A DNA stretch of 64,000 nt. Origin: Litoribacter populi (GTDB taxonomy: Bacteria > Bacteroidota > Bacteroidia > Cytophagales > Cyclobacteriaceae). This document shows positions 16,819 to 27,353 of the stretch, in pieces. How positions within the stretch are numbered: position 1 is the stretch's first letter; each line of letters starts with the position of its first letter. Location of the stretch: NCBI RefSeq assembly GCF_007483685.1, contig NZ_VMKN01000001.1, positions 3,040,133 through 3,104,132 on the forward strand, written 5' to 3'. The notes under the pieces were generated by a model. The model was not told where the DNA came from. It worked only from the letters and a program-made list of their open reading frames with translations, and did not search any database. The position numbers and the translations under genes are program-made.

Positions 16819-19083
16819 TTAATCGTTTTTCTCTTTAATCAAGTTCAATGCAGAACCAGCTTTAAACCAACCAATTTGGCCCTGATTGTAAGTGTGCAAT
16901 ACTTCAATCTCATTCTTAGAACCATCAGCATGATTGAGTACCACAGTCAAAGATTTGCCAGGAGCAAAGCTCTCCAAACCTACGATATCAATGTTGTCAT
17001 CCTCTTGGATCAAATCATAATCAGCTGGGTTTGCAAACGTCAAAGCCAACATTCCTTGCTTCTTAAGGTTAGTTTCGTGGATTCTGGCAAAAGATTTCAC
17101 CAATATTGCTCTAACCCCCAAGAATCTAGGCTCCATAGCAGCATGCTCTCTTGAAGAACCTTCACCATAGTTTTCGTCACCGACTACTATAGTACCTATG
17201 TTATGTTGCTTATAATGTCTCTGAACGGTCGGAACTTCACCATATTCACCTGTCAACTGGTTCTTCACGGTGTTGGTCTCGTCATTGTACGCATTGACCG
17301 CACCGATAAGCATGTTGTTGGAAATGTTATCCAAGTGACCTCTAAATCTCAACCATGGACCTGCCATAGAGATGTGGTCAGTGGTACATTTTCCTTTTGC
17401 TTTTATCAAAAGCTTTAGGCCTTTCAAATCAGTACCTTCCCAAGGCTGGAACGGCTCAAGCAGCTGAAGTCTATCAGACTGAGGATCCACAATTACACTT
17501 ACCCTGCTTCCGTCCTCAGCTGGACCTTGGTAACCTGCATCTTCTACCGCAAAACCTTTGGTTGGAAGCTCCAAACCTGTAGGCTCGTCAAGTCTCACCT
17601 GCTCACCATTTTCGTTGGTAAGAGTATCCGTCAAGGGGTTGAAGGTCAAATCACCTGCGATAGCCATGGCCGTTACGATTTCCGGAGAAGCCACAAATGA
17701 GTGGGTATTTGGGTTACCGTCAGCTCTTTTGGCGAAGTTACGGTTGAAAGAAGTAATGATGGAGTTTTTCTCCTTCTTCTCAGCACCATGACGAGCCCAC
17801 TGTCCGATACACGGTCCGCAAGCATTGGCCAAAACCACACCGCCCATAGAACCGAAAGTATCTAGGAAACCATCTCTCTCAACAGTAAACCTTACCTGCT
17901 CAGAACCTGGGGTAATTGTATATTCAGATTTCGCTTTCAGATTCTTATCAACGGCCTGTTGTGCCAAAGAAGCTGCGCGAGAAATATCCTCATAAGAAGA
18001 GTTGGTACATGAACCGATCAAACCAACCTCTAATTTTGTTGGCCAGTCATGTTTCTTAACCGCCTCAGCAAATTTACTGATAGGCCAAGCCAAATCTGGA
18101 GTAAATGGACCATTGATGTGTGGCTCCAATTCAGAAAGGTTGATTTCAATCACCTGGTCGAAATACTGCTCAGGATTGTTGTACACCTCGACATCACCTG
18201 TAAGATGTTCTTTCACGCCATTGGCAAGGTCAGCCACATCGGATCTGTCGGTACCTCTTAGGTAAGCTTCAGATTTCTCATCATAGCCAAAAATGGAAGT
18301 AGTAGCACCGATTTCAGCACCCATGTTACAAATCGTACCTTTACCAGTAGCAGAAAGGTTTCTTGCACCATCACCGAAATATTCAACTACGGCACCGGTT
18401 CCACCTTTAACAGTAAGAATACCTGCTACTTTCAAGATTACATCCTTTGCCGACGCCCATCCAGAAAGTTTACCTGTAAGTTTTACTCCAATAAGCTTTG
18501 GAAATTTCAATTCCCATGCCAATCCCGCCATTACGTCACAAGCATCAGCACCACCTACACCGATGGCTACCATACCAAGACCGCCCGCATTTGGCGTGTG
18601 AGAATCGGTCCCGATCATCATACCACCTGGGAAAGCATAGTTTTCTAACACTACCTGGTGAATGATACCTGCACCTGGCTTCCAGAAGCCTAGTCCGTAT
18701 TTATTGGAAACAGAGGAAAGGAAATCATATACCTCTTTGTTCTTGTCTTTAGCTTTGTCCAAATCAGCTGTGGCGCCAACCTCAGCTTGGATCAAGTGAT
18801 CACAATGAACTGTGGAAGGCACAGCGACCTGGTCTCTTCCTGCTTGCATAAACTGCAATAGAGCCATTTGAGCAGTTGCATCCTGCATGGCTACTCTATC
18901 AGGCTGGAAATCCACATAAGATACACCTCTTTCGAATGCTCCTGTAGCTTCCCCCTGTGATAGGTGGGCATAAAGAATCTTTTCAGTTAAAGTCAATGGT
19001 TTACCCACCGCTTTTCTTGCAGCCTCTATACGCTCTGGGAATTTTGCGTACACTGCCTTGATCATTTCTATATCAAATGCCAT
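16819..19083 (-). CDS. acnA: aconitate hydratase
   Basis: A 754-residue TCA-cycle enzyme that converts citrate to isocitrate through cis-aconitate in the cytoplasm. It is close to the mitochondrial-type aconitase. The [4Fe-4S] ligands can be placed at Cys359 (GSCTNSS), Cys422 and Cys425 (ACGPCIGQW). Other signatures are [38 protein letters not shown] and, in the swivelling C-terminal domain, [14 protein letters not shown]. Start and length agree with the family. Monocistronic, with a 135-bp gap to the upstream transporter gene. Confidence 0.97.
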   Translation of the reverse strand: MAFDIEMIKAVYAKFPERIEAARKAVGKPLTLTEKILYAHLSQGEATGAFERGVSYVDFQPDRVAMQDATAQMALLQFMQAGRDQVAVPSTVHCDHLIQAEVGATADLDKAKDKNKEVYDFLSSVSNKYGLGFWKPGAGIIHQVVLENYAFPGGMMIGTDSHTPNAGGLGMVAIGVGGADACDVMAGLAWELKFPKLIGVKLTGKLSGWASAKDVILKVAGILTVKGGTGAVVEYFGDGARNLSATGKGTICNMGAEIGATTSIFGYDEKSEAYLRGTDRSDVADLANGVKEHLTGDVEVYNNPEQYFDQVIEINLSELEPHINGPFTPDLAWPISKFAEAVKKHDWPTKLEVGLIGSCTNSSYEDISRAASLAQQAVDKNLKAKSEYTITPGSEQVRFTVERDGFLDTFGSMGGVVLANACGPCIGQWARHGAEKKEKNSIITSFNRNFAKRADGNPNTHSFVASPEIVTAMAIAGDLTFNPLTDTLTNENGEQVRLDEPTGLELPTKGFAVEDAGYQGPAEDGSRVSVIVDPQSDRLQLLEPFQPWEGTDLKGLKLLIKAKGKCTTDHISMAGPWLRFRGHLDNISNNMLIGAVNAYNDETNTVKNQLTGEYGEVPTVQRHYKQHNIGTIVVGDENYGEGSSREHAAMEPRFLGVRAILVKSFARIHETNLKKQGMLALTFANPADYDLIQEDDNIDIVGLESFAPGKSLTVVLNHADGSKNEIEVLHTYNQGQIGWFKAGSALNLIKEKND

Positions 19084-19218
19084 TTTGAAATGAATTATTT
19101 AAAGAATTTATTTAGTTTCAAATTAATCTCAGGCAAAGATAAAAAAATAGAGGTAAAATTGAAGGATTAAATGCTTGCCTTTCTTATTTAGAAAATGTAT
19201 AAAAGACCGCCAATCCGA

Positions 19219-20520
19219 TCAAAACATCAGGTAAACCCCTACTCCTAAGACTATCGCGGCCACTAGGAACACTACTGCGGTATATCGGATTACTTCCTTA
19301 GCCGAAACTCCCGTAATGGCCAACAGCGGCAATGCCCAAAACGGTTGCAACATGTTGGACAATTGATCCCCGTAAGCCAAAGCCATGATAACTTTAGCAT
19401 AAGAAAGTCCAAAAGTCTTTGCCGCTTCCATCACCACAGGTCCCTGCACCGCCCATTGACCTCCCCCGGAGGGTACAAACAAATTGATAAGTGCCGCGCT
19501 GAAAAAAGTCCAAACCGGAAATGTTGATGCGGAAGAATTCTCACCAAAGAAAGCCGCTACCAACACCAGAAGTCCTGAATACTTCAATATCCCTAAAATC
19601 CCAGCATAAAAAGGGAATTGCAATATTATCCCCGTGGCCCCGCCAAGCGCATTTTGTATGGCCTTTACGTAATGGTTCAGATCCCTATGCAGGCATAGGC
19701 CGATCCCCAATAAGAAAAAGTTAACGAAATTAAGGGTGATGAATCCCAGCCCTTCGTGCGGAATACTGAAAAAATCCACCAAGCTCAACCCCAGTATCAC
19801 CAAGCCCACTATTAGGCCGAGGTAATTCTTGGGTTTCTCAAGAATTGAAACTTCCGACCGTTCGGGGAGAGTCGTGGTTGTCTTTTTGCTTTTAGCCAAA
19901 AAATAGAATGTCAAAAGGATGGCTAAAACCAACACTGCATTAATGGTAAAATTGAATGGACTCAGCAAAGTCTCTCCCACTCCTATTACCCCGATCTTAT
20001 CAATTAAGAAATGGTTTGGCTCCGCTACTTTCAAGGGGGCCGAACCTGAAAACCCACCATGCCAAACCAACATACCTACATATCCTGCGGCGGCAACTAA
20101 AGGATAGTTGATAGGAATTTGGTTTGCCTGACTGTGCTCTCCTATTTTTCGCGCAAACAATGCTCCCAAAATCAACCCAAAACCCCAATTAATATAACCT
20201 GCCAAAAGCGTGATCCCTGCAGTCAAAAGAACTGCGGTAATATTATCTTTTGCATACTTAGCCATAGCGACCAAGCCCTTGTCTACTACTGGAGAAATAG
20301 CCAAGGCATGGCCGAAAACCAAAATCAAAACCATCTGAAGCGTAAACTCCAACAGCTCCCAAAACCCCATTTTCCAAAAGCCCAACACTTCCATAGTGTA
20401 AGTAGCCACGCCCACCGTGGCAGGCCTAGTAAACAAAATTGCCCCAGCCAGACAGAAAGCTGTCAGCAAAAGGGCAATTTCAAAAGGGGTCGGAAATGAG
20501 AGTCTTAACCCCTGCTTCAT
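19219..20520 (-). CDS. short-chain fatty acid transporter, AtoE/TIGR00366 family
   Basis: A 433-residue integral membrane protein with about 11-12 predicted helices. The family segments HGGFSGSAPLKVAEPNHFL and PSGGGQWAVQGPVVMEAAK are clear. Family members are predicted carriers for short-chain fatty acids such as acetoacetate or butyrate. Its ATG overlaps the stop of the upstream LuxC-like gene by 4 bp, so the two are translationally coupled. The pairing with an acyl-CoA reductase suggests a shared acyl substrate, which is inference. Confidence 0.87.
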   Translation of the reverse strand: MKQGLRLSFPTPFEIALLLTAFCLAGAILFTRPATVGVATYTMEVLGFWKMGFWELLEFTLQMVLILVFGHALAISPVVDKGLVAMAKYAKDNITAVLLTAGITLLAGYINWGFGLILGALFARKIGEHSQANQIPINYPLVAAAGYVGMLVWHGGFSGSAPLKVAEPNHFLIDKIGVIGVGETLLSPFNFTINAVLVLAILLTFYFLAKSKKTTTTLPERSEVSILEKPKNYLGLIVGLVILGLSLVDFFSIPHEGLGFITLNFVNFFLLGIGLCLHRDLNHYVKAIQNALGGATGIILQFPFYAGILGILKYSGLLVLVAAFFGENSSASTFPVWTFFSAALINLFVPSGGGQWAVQGPVVMEAAKTFGLSYAKVIMALAYGDQLSNMLQPFWALPLLAITGVSAKEVIRYTAVVFLVAAIVLGVGVYLMF

Positions 20521-21536
20521 TTCAGTTCAATCAAAAAGGCCATGGTATCCACATTGTCGGCATATTCCTCCAATCCCGGGCACTGGGCCTCTCCAAACGG
20601 CAAACTCTCTGCAACACTTCCTTCTTTACTTACCACACATTGGATTTTCTCTCGGTTTACTGAAAGCTTTTCAGTAAGGTCAGCCTCATCTTTATATGTT
20701 TCATAATAAAGTACCGAGATTGGTGAAACTAACCCCTCCCCTTTTGTCAATAACAAAAAGCCGTTGTCCAAATGAGGCTGCTGGTTTACCAAGTAAATAG
20801 ACTTATTATAATCGTAATTATTTCTGTATTTATGGTGGGTGATTACCGTTTCAAAAGGCTGAATAGCTTTCAAAAAATCCTGCAACTGTTCTTCATTAGG
20901 TAAAAACAGCTTTGAGATATTGCGACAGCCCAAGCCGTAATATTGGAAGATATCTTCTCCTAAAGCCAAATAATCCTCCTCAGTTTCATTTCCCGAGAAT
21001 ACCGCTACGGAGCTTCTGTTTTTTCTGATAATGTTGGGATACTTGCCAAAATAGTATTCAAAATAGCGCGCAGAGTTGTCGCTTCCTGTGGCGATATAGG
21101 CATCCTTCCCTTTTAGCATGGGTTCGAAATGGATCAAGTCAGCAAATCTTGGCTCAGCCGCCACAAGTTGGTCGGCAAGCCATTTCATGAGTATCTCATC
21201 ATTTGAGCTTAGCTTTCCGTGGAACTCATGGCCACTGAGCAACACACTCATAAAATCATGAAAACCGACAGCGGGCACATTACCAGCCATAAGCACCCCT
21301 ACTTTGCGTGGAGCATGAACCTTTTCCAGATCATATTTTTCCAGCCACTCAGTAAGTGCTTTCTCCTGTAGAAAAATCTGCAACCCCCTCAATGCCAATC
21401 TGGTCTGCTCTTGAGAAAACCAGCTATTGTTGTTTTCAACCCTTCTGGCCAATGTTTCAAATTCGTCGGTTGAAAGGTTTTCGAGGCGTTTGCCCAGTTT
21501 TACAAATGCCTGTATTCTATCTTGGAGGGTCATCAT
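20517..21536 (-). CDS. LuxC-like acyl-CoA reductase
   Basis: A 339-residue protein of the acyl-CoA reductase (LuxC) family, an NAD(P)H-dependent aldehyde-dehydrogenase-fold enzyme converting acyl-CoA to aldehyde. The likely nucleophile is the cysteine in YYGLGCRNISKLFLP, and the segments VGVLMAGNVPAVGFHDFMSVLLSG and IATGSDNSARYFEYYF are family-typical. It lacks partner luxD/luxE genes, so bioluminescence is not implied. It is divergent from ferredoxin, a possible redox partner by position only. Confidence 0.85.
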   Translation of the reverse strand: MMTLQDRIQAFVKLGKRLENLSTDEFETLARRVENNNSWFSQEQTRLALRGLQIFLQEKALTEWLEKYDLEKVHAPRKVGVLMAGNVPAVGFHDFMSVLLSGHEFHGKLSSNDEILMKWLADQLVAAEPRFADLIHFEPMLKGKDAYIATGSDNSARYFEYYFGKYPNIIRKNRSSVAVFSGNETEEDYLALGEDIFQYYGLGCRNISKLFLPNEEQLQDFLKAIQPFETVITHHKYRNNYDYNKSIYLVNQQPHLDNGFLLLTKGEGLVSPISVLYYETYKDEADLTEKLSVNREKIQCVVSKEGSVAESLPFGEAQCPGLEEYADNVDTMAFLIELK

Positions 21537-21644
21537 ATCGCTAATTTAGGGAAGCAAAGATAAAAATTAAACCCCTAAACCACATAGGCGGCGCGGCATT
21601 TCATTAAGAACGATTATAAATTAGTTAGCACACTAACATTATTA

Positions 21645-21675
21645 TTGGGAGATTGTTAATTGCTTATTAGATTTG
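21645..21675 (+). promoter_or_regulatory. promoter of the ferredoxin gene
   Basis: TTG (21645-21647), a 20-bp spacer and TAGATTTG (21668-21675), an exact match to TAnnTTTG, 18 bp before the ATG. Confidence 0.6.
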
Positions 21676-21693
21676 AAAAAAAATTAGAGAATA

Positions 21694-22041
21694 ATGGCCA
21701 TAATGATAACCGACGAATGCATCAACTGTGGTGCATGCGAACCTGAATGCCCAAACACCGCCATCTATGAAGGCGGAATTGAATGGACTTGGGGCGGAGG
21801 AACCAACTTGAAAGAGGTAGTGCTGGCGGATGGCACCGTAGTGGATGCCAACGAAAAACAGGAGCCTGTATCGGATGAGTTTTATTATATAGTATCGGAC
21901 AAGTGTACCGAGTGTATAGGTTTCCATGAAGAGCCCCAGTGCGCGGCTGTTTGCCCTGTGGACTGCTGCGTGGACGACCCAGACCGCAGAGAGACTGAGG
22001 AAGAGCTTCTTGCCAAGAAAAAATTCATGCACGGAGAGTAA
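21694..22041 (+). CDS. 2x[4Fe-4S] ferredoxin
   Basis: A 115-residue electron carrier. The first cluster motif is [13 protein letters not shown]. The second, split by an insertion, is [22 protein letters not shown]. The extended spacing in the second cluster and the linker rich in acidic residues are typical of the Alvin-type/Bacteroidetes dicluster ferredoxins. It would carry electrons at low potential for pyruvate- or 2-oxoglutarate-oxidising enzymes. Monocistronic, with its own promoter and terminator, divergent from the LuxC-like reductase. Confidence 0.93.
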   Translation: MAIMITDECINCGACEPECPNTAIYEGGIEWTWGGGTNLKEVVLADGTVVDANEKQEPVSDEFYYIVSDKCTECIGFHEEPQCAAVCPVDCCVDDPDRRETEEELLAKKKFMHGE

Positions 22042-22046
22042 TTAAC

Positions 22047-22078
22047 AAAAGAGTGGTAAAATCCACTCTTTTTTATTT
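22047..22078 (+). terminator. terminator of the ferredoxin gene
   Basis: Stem AAAAGAGTGG (22047-22056) with CCACTCTTTT (22063-22072), followed by a T-rich tail. Confidence 0.85.
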
Positions 22079-22229
22079 TAAGCTTTATAAAACACTTAAT
22101 TTTAACCATTTACAATCATACCAAACCTTATTTTTAAAAAAAAATACCTAAATGGTTTGATTTTAATAAGTATAATGATTTAAATTGTCTCGAATTTAAT
22201 TCATTTCGATTAAACAAAAATTTTGGACA

Positions 22230-22568
22230 GTGGAAGAGAATAACGGAAATGCCAGAGAGGAGATTTTCTCAAAAAAAGTAAAAGCAGGTAAAAGAACTTA
22301 CTTTTTTGACGTGAAGTCAACCCGTGCGAATGATTACTACCTTACTATCACAGAAAGTAAAAGGAAGACTAGAGATGACCAATTTGTATTCGAAAAGCAC
22401 AAGATTTTCCTATACAAAGAAGATTTCGGCAAATTTGTAGATGCTCTTCAGGAAGCTGTCGATCATGTGAAGAATGACTTGATGCCTGAGATTGACTTTT
22501 CACAATTTGACCAACAGCCAGAGGAAGTAAGCGCCAACGAATTTGGTGAAGAGCTTAAGTGGGAATAA
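22230..22568 (+). CDS. PUR-alpha-like nucleic-acid-binding protein, DUF3276
   Basis: A 112-residue protein of the DUF3276 family, conserved throughout Bacteroidota. The core EIFSKKVKAGKRTYFFDVKSTRANDYYLTITESK forms the PUR-domain beta sheet and helix. PUR proteins bind single-stranded DNA or RNA; the bacterial targets are not well defined. The start is a GTG at 22230, chosen because the usual acidic EENN leader directly precedes the domain and no ATG lies close upstream. Followed by a terminator. Confidence 0.88.
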   Translation: MEENNGNAREEIFSKKVKAGKRTYFFDVKSTRANDYYLTITESKRKTRDDQFVFEKHKIFLYKEDFGKFVDALQEAVDHVKNDLMPEIDFSQFDQQPEEVSANEFGEELKWE

Positions 22569-22594
22569 TCTCCCCTTTGCATAAATTCTAAAAC

Positions 22595-22639
22595 AAGGCC
22601 ATATCCTGGGTATTCCCTATAGGATAGGCCTTTTTTTTG
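22595..22639 (+). terminator. terminator of the DUF3276 gene
   Basis: 12-nt arms with one mismatch-tolerant position (22595-22606 with 22621-22632, AAGGCC..TATCCT/AGGATAGGCCTT) and a T8 tail. Confidence 0.85.
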
Positions 22640-22672
22640 TTCTATCCGTATAAGAATTTATAACTCCACGTC

Positions 22673-23758
22673 ATGATAAATAGGCTCCTGATCACCATAT
22701 TAATTATCCTGTTGATTTTTATCCTATTGGGTTGGTATTTTTCCAATATCACCCTCTATTTTTTGTTTTCCCTGGTGCTGGCCGCCGTTCTTCGCCCCTT
22801 GACTAACCGGATCAACAATTTTCACATTTTCGGACAACATATTCCAAGGTGGACGGCCATCCTGTTTTCATATCTATCCATCTTGGTGGTGTTTTTTCTA
22901 ATCAGCTTGCTTTTCATCCCCCTAGTCAGGGCACAGATCGGAATCATCAGCGATTTGGATATTGATTTCCTTTATGACCAGATTCAAAGGCCTGTCGGCA
23001 GGATCGAGGAAATCTTGATCCGCTGGGATTTGGTAAAAAATGAGCCAGGATTCCTCATTAGCACCGTGAGAAACAACCTCATGTTGAGTTTTAGCGAGAT
23101 CAACATCCAAGGGTTTATCAATAGTGTGATCAACACCACCTCCACCTTTCTGATCAGCCTTTTGGCGATTGCCTTTATATCTTTTTTCCTTTTGCTGGAA
23201 AACGGACTTCTGAGAAGGAATATAATCCAATTAGTGCCTAACAAGTATTTTGAAATATCAGTATCAACTTTTCATCAGGTAGAGCAATTGTTGTCCAATT
23301 ATTTGATCGGCTTGTTGCTGCAGATGACCGCAATATTCTCCATGGCCTCATTGGGGCTGAGCATTGTAAGAGTAGAATATGCCTTCACCATTGCAATTTT
23401 TGCTGCTGTAGCTAATCTCATCCCCTATGCCGGACCTTTGCTGGGTGGTATTTTTGGGATCTTGGTGGGGCTTTCCACCGGTGACTTTAACAGTGGGGCA
23501 GATGTCTCTTGGTTTGTAATAAAGGTCATCTCGGTATTTGCCGTGGTGCAAATGGCGGATAATGTTATACTTCAACCGCTTATTTTCTCGAAATCTGTAA
23601 AAGCACATCCACTTGAAATATTTGTTATTATCTTTGCGGGTGCAAAAATTGCAGGTGTTCTTGGAATGATTTTCGCAATCCCAGTATATACGATCTTTCG
23701 GGTATCTTTCAAGGAGTTTTATAAAGGTTATAAAGAATACCAGATATTTAAAATTTAA
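22673..23758 (+). CDS. AI-2E family transporter (PerM/YdiK type)
   Basis: A 361-residue membrane protein with seven to eight predicted helices, beginning with two closely spaced ones (residues 5-27 and 30-50). The C-terminal half contains [24 protein letters not shown] and [33 protein letters not shown], the family signature. Members include AI-2 exporter TqsA and sodium-proton antiporters, so the substrate is open. It lies 14 bp upstream of ychF and may share its transcript. Confidence 0.88.
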   Translation: MINRLLITILIILLIFILLGWYFSNITLYFLFSLVLAAVLRPLTNRINNFHIFGQHIPRWTAILFSYLSILVVFFLISLLFIPLVRAQIGIISDLDIDFLYDQIQRPVGRIEEILIRWDLVKNEPGFLISTVRNNLMLSFSEINIQGFINSVINTTSTFLISLLAIAFISFFLLLENGLLRRNIIQLVPNKYFEISVSTFHQVEQLLSNYLIGLLLQMTAIFSMASLGLSIVRVEYAFTIAIFAAVANLIPYAGPLLGGIFGILVGLSTGDFNSGADVSWFVIKVISVFAVVQMADNVILQPLIFSKSVKAHPLEIFVIIFAGAKIAGVLGMIFAIPVYTIFRVSFKEFYKGYKEYQIFKI

Positions 23759-23772
23759 TAGTAAAAAGATCC

Positions 23773-24870
23773 ATGGCATTACAATGTGGAATCGTGGGTT
23801 TGCCAAACGTAGGCAAATCGACATTATTTAATGCATTATCCAGTGCAAAGGCTGAGGCAGCCAATTTCCCCTTCTGTACCATTGAGCCCAATGTGGGCGT
23901 AGTGACCGTTCCGGACAGAAGACTGCAGATATTAGAATCTTTGGTCAATCCCCAAAGAGTAATGCCGACCGTGATCGAATTTGTGGACATCGCCGGATTG
24001 GTGAAAGGTGCCAGTAAGGGCGAGGGTCTTGGTAATAAGTTTTTGGCCAACATCCGTGAGGTTGATGCAATCGTTCATGTGATCCGTTGTTTTAAAGATG
24101 ACAACGTGGTACACGTAGCGGGTTCTGTGGATCCTATTTTTGATAAAGAAGTGATTGACACTGAGCTTCAGTTAAAAGACTTGGAGTCGGTAGAGAAAAA
24201 AATCCAACGTATAGAAAAAATCGCAAAGTCAGGTGATGCGAAAGCCAGAAAAGAGTTGGAAACATTACAGATGTTCAAAAAAGGCCTTCAAGATGGGAAA
24301 AATGCCCGTGCCATCGAGGTGGAAAAAGAAGACCTCGAAGCTGTAAGAGACCTTCATTTATTGACAATCAAGCCCGTACTTTATGTTGCCAATGTAGATG
24401 AGGGAAGCCTTCAGACAGGAAACGAGTATGTCACTCAACTGAAAGAGAATGTGAAGGATGAAAACGCAGAAGTAATCGTGCTGTGTGCGGCAATTGAGTC
24501 ACAGATTGCTGAATTTGATGACGCAGAAGAGAAACAAATGTTTCTTGAAGAATACGGATTGGATGAAAGCGGCCTCAATAAACTTATTGCCGGTGCTTAC
24601 AGTTTACTAGATCTAATCACCTACTTCACCGCAGGCGTTCAAGAAGTGCGCGCATGGACAATTAAGAAGGGTTGGAAGGCTCCCCAAGCCGCTGGAGTGA
24701 TCCATACAGACTTTGAAAGAGGCTTCATCAAGGCTGAAGTAATCAAATTAAATGATTATGAACAGTACAAGTCTGAGGCTTCCTGTCGTGAAAACGGCAA
24801 AATATCCATAGAAGGCAAGGAATATGTAGTAAAGGATGGAGATATAATGCATTTTAGATTTAACGTGTAA
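23773..24870 (+). CDS. ychF: redox-regulated ATPase YchF (Obg-family P-loop protein)
   Basis: A 365-residue OBG-type P-loop protein that prefers ATP over GTP and associates with ribosomes. Motifs: G1 [15 protein letters not shown]2/switch [14 protein letters not shown]3 [16 protein letters not shown], the altered G4 YVANVDE (NxxE-like in place of NKxD, the basis of ATP preference), and a C-terminal TGS domain ending [13 protein letters not shown]. Highly conserved housekeeping protein of normal length. The Cas6-like gene follows after 102 bp. Confidence 0.97.
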   Translation: MALQCGIVGLPNVGKSTLFNALSSAKAEAANFPFCTIEPNVGVVTVPDRRLQILESLVNPQRVMPTVIEFVDIAGLVKGASKGEGLGNKFLANIREVDAIVHVIRCFKDDNVVHVAGSVDPIFDKEVIDTELQLKDLESVEKKIQRIEKIAKSGDAKARKELETLQMFKKGLQDGKNARAIEVEKEDLEAVRDLHLLTIKPVLYVANVDEGSLQTGNEYVTQLKENVKDENAEVIVLCAAIESQIAEFDDAEEKQMFLEEYGLDESGLNKLIAGAYSLLDLITYFTAGVQEVRAWTIKKGWKAPQAAGVIHTDFERGFIKAEVIKLNDYEQYKSEASCRENGKISIEGKEYVVKDGDIMHFRFNV

Positions 24871-24972
24871 TGGATTTCAGAATTTTATTGTTAATTTTGA
24901 GCCAACTATATAGACTAATCTTTATTTAATTAGTAGAATTTAATTATTGTTTAACTTTTCATTTTTATAATC

Positions 24973-25860
24973 GTGAGAATAAGACTTATATTTTCGTTGA
25001 AAAACAAAGGAGCTTATTTACCCTTTCATCACCAGTACATTCTGGCCCAGTTCCTTAAAGGCCTCATTGTCAAAGGTGGACGAGAAGAGTTTTTTAACTA
25101 CAATTACTTCAATTTCTCTGGTCTTAAAGGACAGACCAAAGTAAGTAGAAGTGGCTTACACTATTACTCAAGCTTAGTTACCCTCGTGCTTTCATCACCC
25201 AATGAAGACTTTCTGGATTATCTGCTAGAGCAAGTGTTTAACACGCCTAAAATTGAGTTAGGAAATCTCATCATTTCCCCGGAGTACACTGAACAGGAAA
25301 TCGAACCGACCTTGGAGACTTCAAACAAATTTGTTTGTATCTCTCCGCTCGTTTTGCTTACCCCTTCCTTTAATGACGACTCAGGAAAAAGATTCATCAA
25401 CCCAGACACCGATGAGTTTTCGGACCTGCTTTATGAATCCACCCTTACCAGAATGGAAAGGTCAGGCTGGTACTCCCAGGAACAAATGGAATCATTCTAC
25501 AAATTCCAGGTGGTCCCAGATATGAATTATGTAAATAAGCTACGCGAGCAGCAGAAGAAATTCGCAAGAATCTACTCTGTGTATGACATGGATGTCAAGT
25601 ATGAAGTGAGAGGATACACCCTTCCATTTACTTTGTATGCAGCGCCTGAGGTGCAGGATTTCGTATTCAAGTGTGGTCTTGGAGCATTCACCCACAAAGG
25701 GTTTGGTATGCTTGACCTTGCAAACAATGCGCCTAGCCAAAGAACAGAGCCTTACAAGTTTAAGCGTGAGGGCTTTGTCCCTTACAAATCACAGGACTCC
25801 AATAGGCCTCCTAGAACTTCTCCAACAGCGGAGGAGAAAAATAAAGAAGAAGAAGATTAA
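24973..25860 (+). CDS. stand-alone Cas6-like CRISPR endoribonuclease homologue
   Basis: A 295-residue protein with a GTG start. The N-terminus MRIRLIFSLKNKGAYLPFHHQY matches the first ferredoxin-like domain of Cas6, and the C-terminus FKCGLGAFTHKGFGMLDL is the glycine-rich loop that defines the superfamily. Cas6 enzymes cut CRISPR precursor RNA within repeats. By eye, the positions of the Pyrococcus furiosus catalytic Tyr31 and His46 are not Tyr/His here, although His19/His20 and His63 lie near. A charged tail from about residue 262 (ending EEKNKEEED) is extra. No array and no other cas gene is present in the window; the neighbours are housekeeping. It has its own terminator. Confidence 0.78.
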   Translation: MRIRLIFSLKNKGAYLPFHHQYILAQFLKGLIVKGGREEFFNYNYFNFSGLKGQTKVSRSGLHYYSSLVTLVLSSPNEDFLDYLLEQVFNTPKIELGNLIISPEYTEQEIEPTLETSNKFVCISPLVLLTPSFNDDSGKRFINPDTDEFSDLLYESTLTRMERSGWYSQEQMESFYKFQVVPDMNYVNKLREQQKKFARIYSVYDMDVKYEVRGYTLPFTLYAAPEVQDFVFKCGLGAFTHKGFGMLDLANNAPSQRTEPYKFKREGFVPYKSQDSNRPPRTSPTAEEKNKEEED

Positions 25861-25864
25861 AAAA

Positions 25865-25893
25865 AATCCCGGCAGCTTAGCCGGGATTTTTTT
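25865..25893 (+). terminator. terminator of the Cas6-like gene
   Basis: Stem AATCCCGGC (25865-25873) with GCCGGGATT (25880-25888) and a T9 run. Between here and 26008 lies a short run of CGGTC/TCGGT words (about 25963-26002) resembling those at 27290-27345 and 55342-55398. Confidence 0.9.
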
Positions 25894-26007
25894 TTCCTAT
25901 CTGATTATTACCAGTAAGCCATGTCAGCAAAAGAACGGCTGAAATCAAAATCTAAGGCTTCTTCGGCATCGGTCGTCGATCATCGGTCTCCGGTCTTCGG
26001 TCCCTTA

Positions 26008-27270
26008 CTATATCCTCCTCTTATTTGGATTGACGACTGTGTATCCAATCAACTCATCATACCTTGACCCCATATCCCGGTAATAAATAAATACCTCGTA
26101 TTCATTTTCAGTCTGGAAATGGTTGCCCTCAATCGTTCCCATATCAAAACCCTGCCCATTGGGAATCCCATATTGGTAATCATACCAGCCCTGCTTGAGT
26201 AGCAAGGTGGATTGATAGGTTTTGGTTTTTGGATTTAGCTCCATCTGCGCTTCAGGCTCTTTTCCCCAATTGCTCAAGGCCCCCAAAATTACCGGAGGAT
26301 CCGGCAGACCATCTGATTCCAAGTTAAACGTGACCAAGATGTACTCACTTTCCAAATGGTGATTTTCCCGCTCCACGTTTATGATTCCAAACTGGCCGTT
26401 GATATCTAGATATTCCACATAAGCCCGCCCTTTTCTTTTCTTATCCACTCCAGCTTGGGCAAATACTACATCTTCTTCCATTTCAATCTTTGCCACATTT
26501 TGACCCCTAGTACGGACATACCTCAGATCTATAAACCTGAACTCGTTCCCAGCTTCAAAAACATTACTACCATCAAAAAGCTGATACTCGATCATTTTCT
26601 GGTCCTCTCTGATAAAAGTAGGTGTCAGCCCATATATCGCATTGTCCCAACGTTGGTTTTGGCGGACCACCACTTTAATGTTTGATCTTGGATCTACCAG
26701 TTCCCGGTTATTAAAGTTTACATTTATGTTGAGTTGCTGACCTTCTCTCCGGTCTTCGGTTCGGCTGGGCGGTACGATGCTGGCCCCGACGGGCAGTTGG
26801 TTGTTAAAGACCATAAACCTCTTTGTCAAAATTGCTTCCTTCTCATTTCGGCCCCTGTAAACCTTTAACACGTAATTACCTGATCTTTTCAATCGCGGAA
26901 CCCTGAATGTATAGTGAATATAGGGAATCCTGGTATTGATAGAATAATCGTAATCATTGACGTTAAATTCATTGTACTGGTCCAGGTAATCATTATCCCT
27001 CAAATCAGAAGGTGACCAATCTGCATTGCAGTGGATTATTTTGGCCGAATACATATCTGCATCATAGGCCAGATCATCAAATTCCAAAACTAATGGAACA
27101 GGGTTGTTCATCGAAATGACAGATGAGTTGAATTGACTGGAAAACTCTTGGGTCTTTGGATAGAGTCTTACGGATTGGATGTTTTCTTCAAATACCTGAT
27201 CTTCCAACTGCTGGCCGAAAGCTGTGCTGCTATAAAGGAAGAGGATTAGTAGTAGGTAGTTTTTTATCAT
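26008..27270 (-). CDS. type IX secretion system plug protein (DUF5103)
   Basis: A 420-residue exported protein with signal peptide MIKNYLLLILFLYSSTAFGQ. DUF5103 features include PLVLEFDDLAYDADMYSAKIIHCNADWSPSDL, the NDYLDQYNEFNVNDYDYS block and FRVPRLKRSGNYVLKVY. Such proteins occur in Bacteroidota with a T9SS, where the plug closes the periplasmic side of the SprA translocon. The frame stays open another 22 codons upstream to 27336, but those codons are made of the CGGTC/CCGAAG repeat words and precede the signal peptide, so the start at 27270 is chosen. No other T9SS gene is adjacent. Confidence 0.85.
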   Translation of the reverse strand: MIKNYLLLILFLYSSTAFGQQLEDQVFEENIQSVRLYPKTQEFSSQFNSSVISMNNPVPLVLEFDDLAYDADMYSAKIIHCNADWSPSDLRDNDYLDQYNEFNVNDYDYSINTRIPYIHYTFRVPRLKRSGNYVLKVYRGRNEKEAILTKRFMVFNNQLPVGASIVPPSRTEDRREGQQLNINVNFNNRELVDPRSNIKVVVRQNQRWDNAIYGLTPTFIREDQKMIEYQLFDGSNVFEAGNEFRFIDLRYVRTRGQNVAKIEMEEDVVFAQAGVDKKRKGRAYVEYLDINGQFGIINVERENHHLESEYILVTFNLESDGLPDPPVILGALSNWGKEPEAQMELNPKTKTYQSTLLLKQGWYDYQYGIPNGQGFDMGTIEGNHFQTENEYEVFIYYRDMGSRYDELIGYTVVNPNKRRI

Positions 27271-27353
27271 TATTTGTTTTTTTAGGCGGAATACCGGAGA
27301 GCGAAGACCGAAGTTGGAACTTCCGACATCGGTCATCGGTCATTCAACAGGAA

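Noticed and set aside
27271..27336. N-terminal extension of the T9SS plug protein
   Set aside because: It is encoded by intergenic repeat words and would bury the signal peptide.
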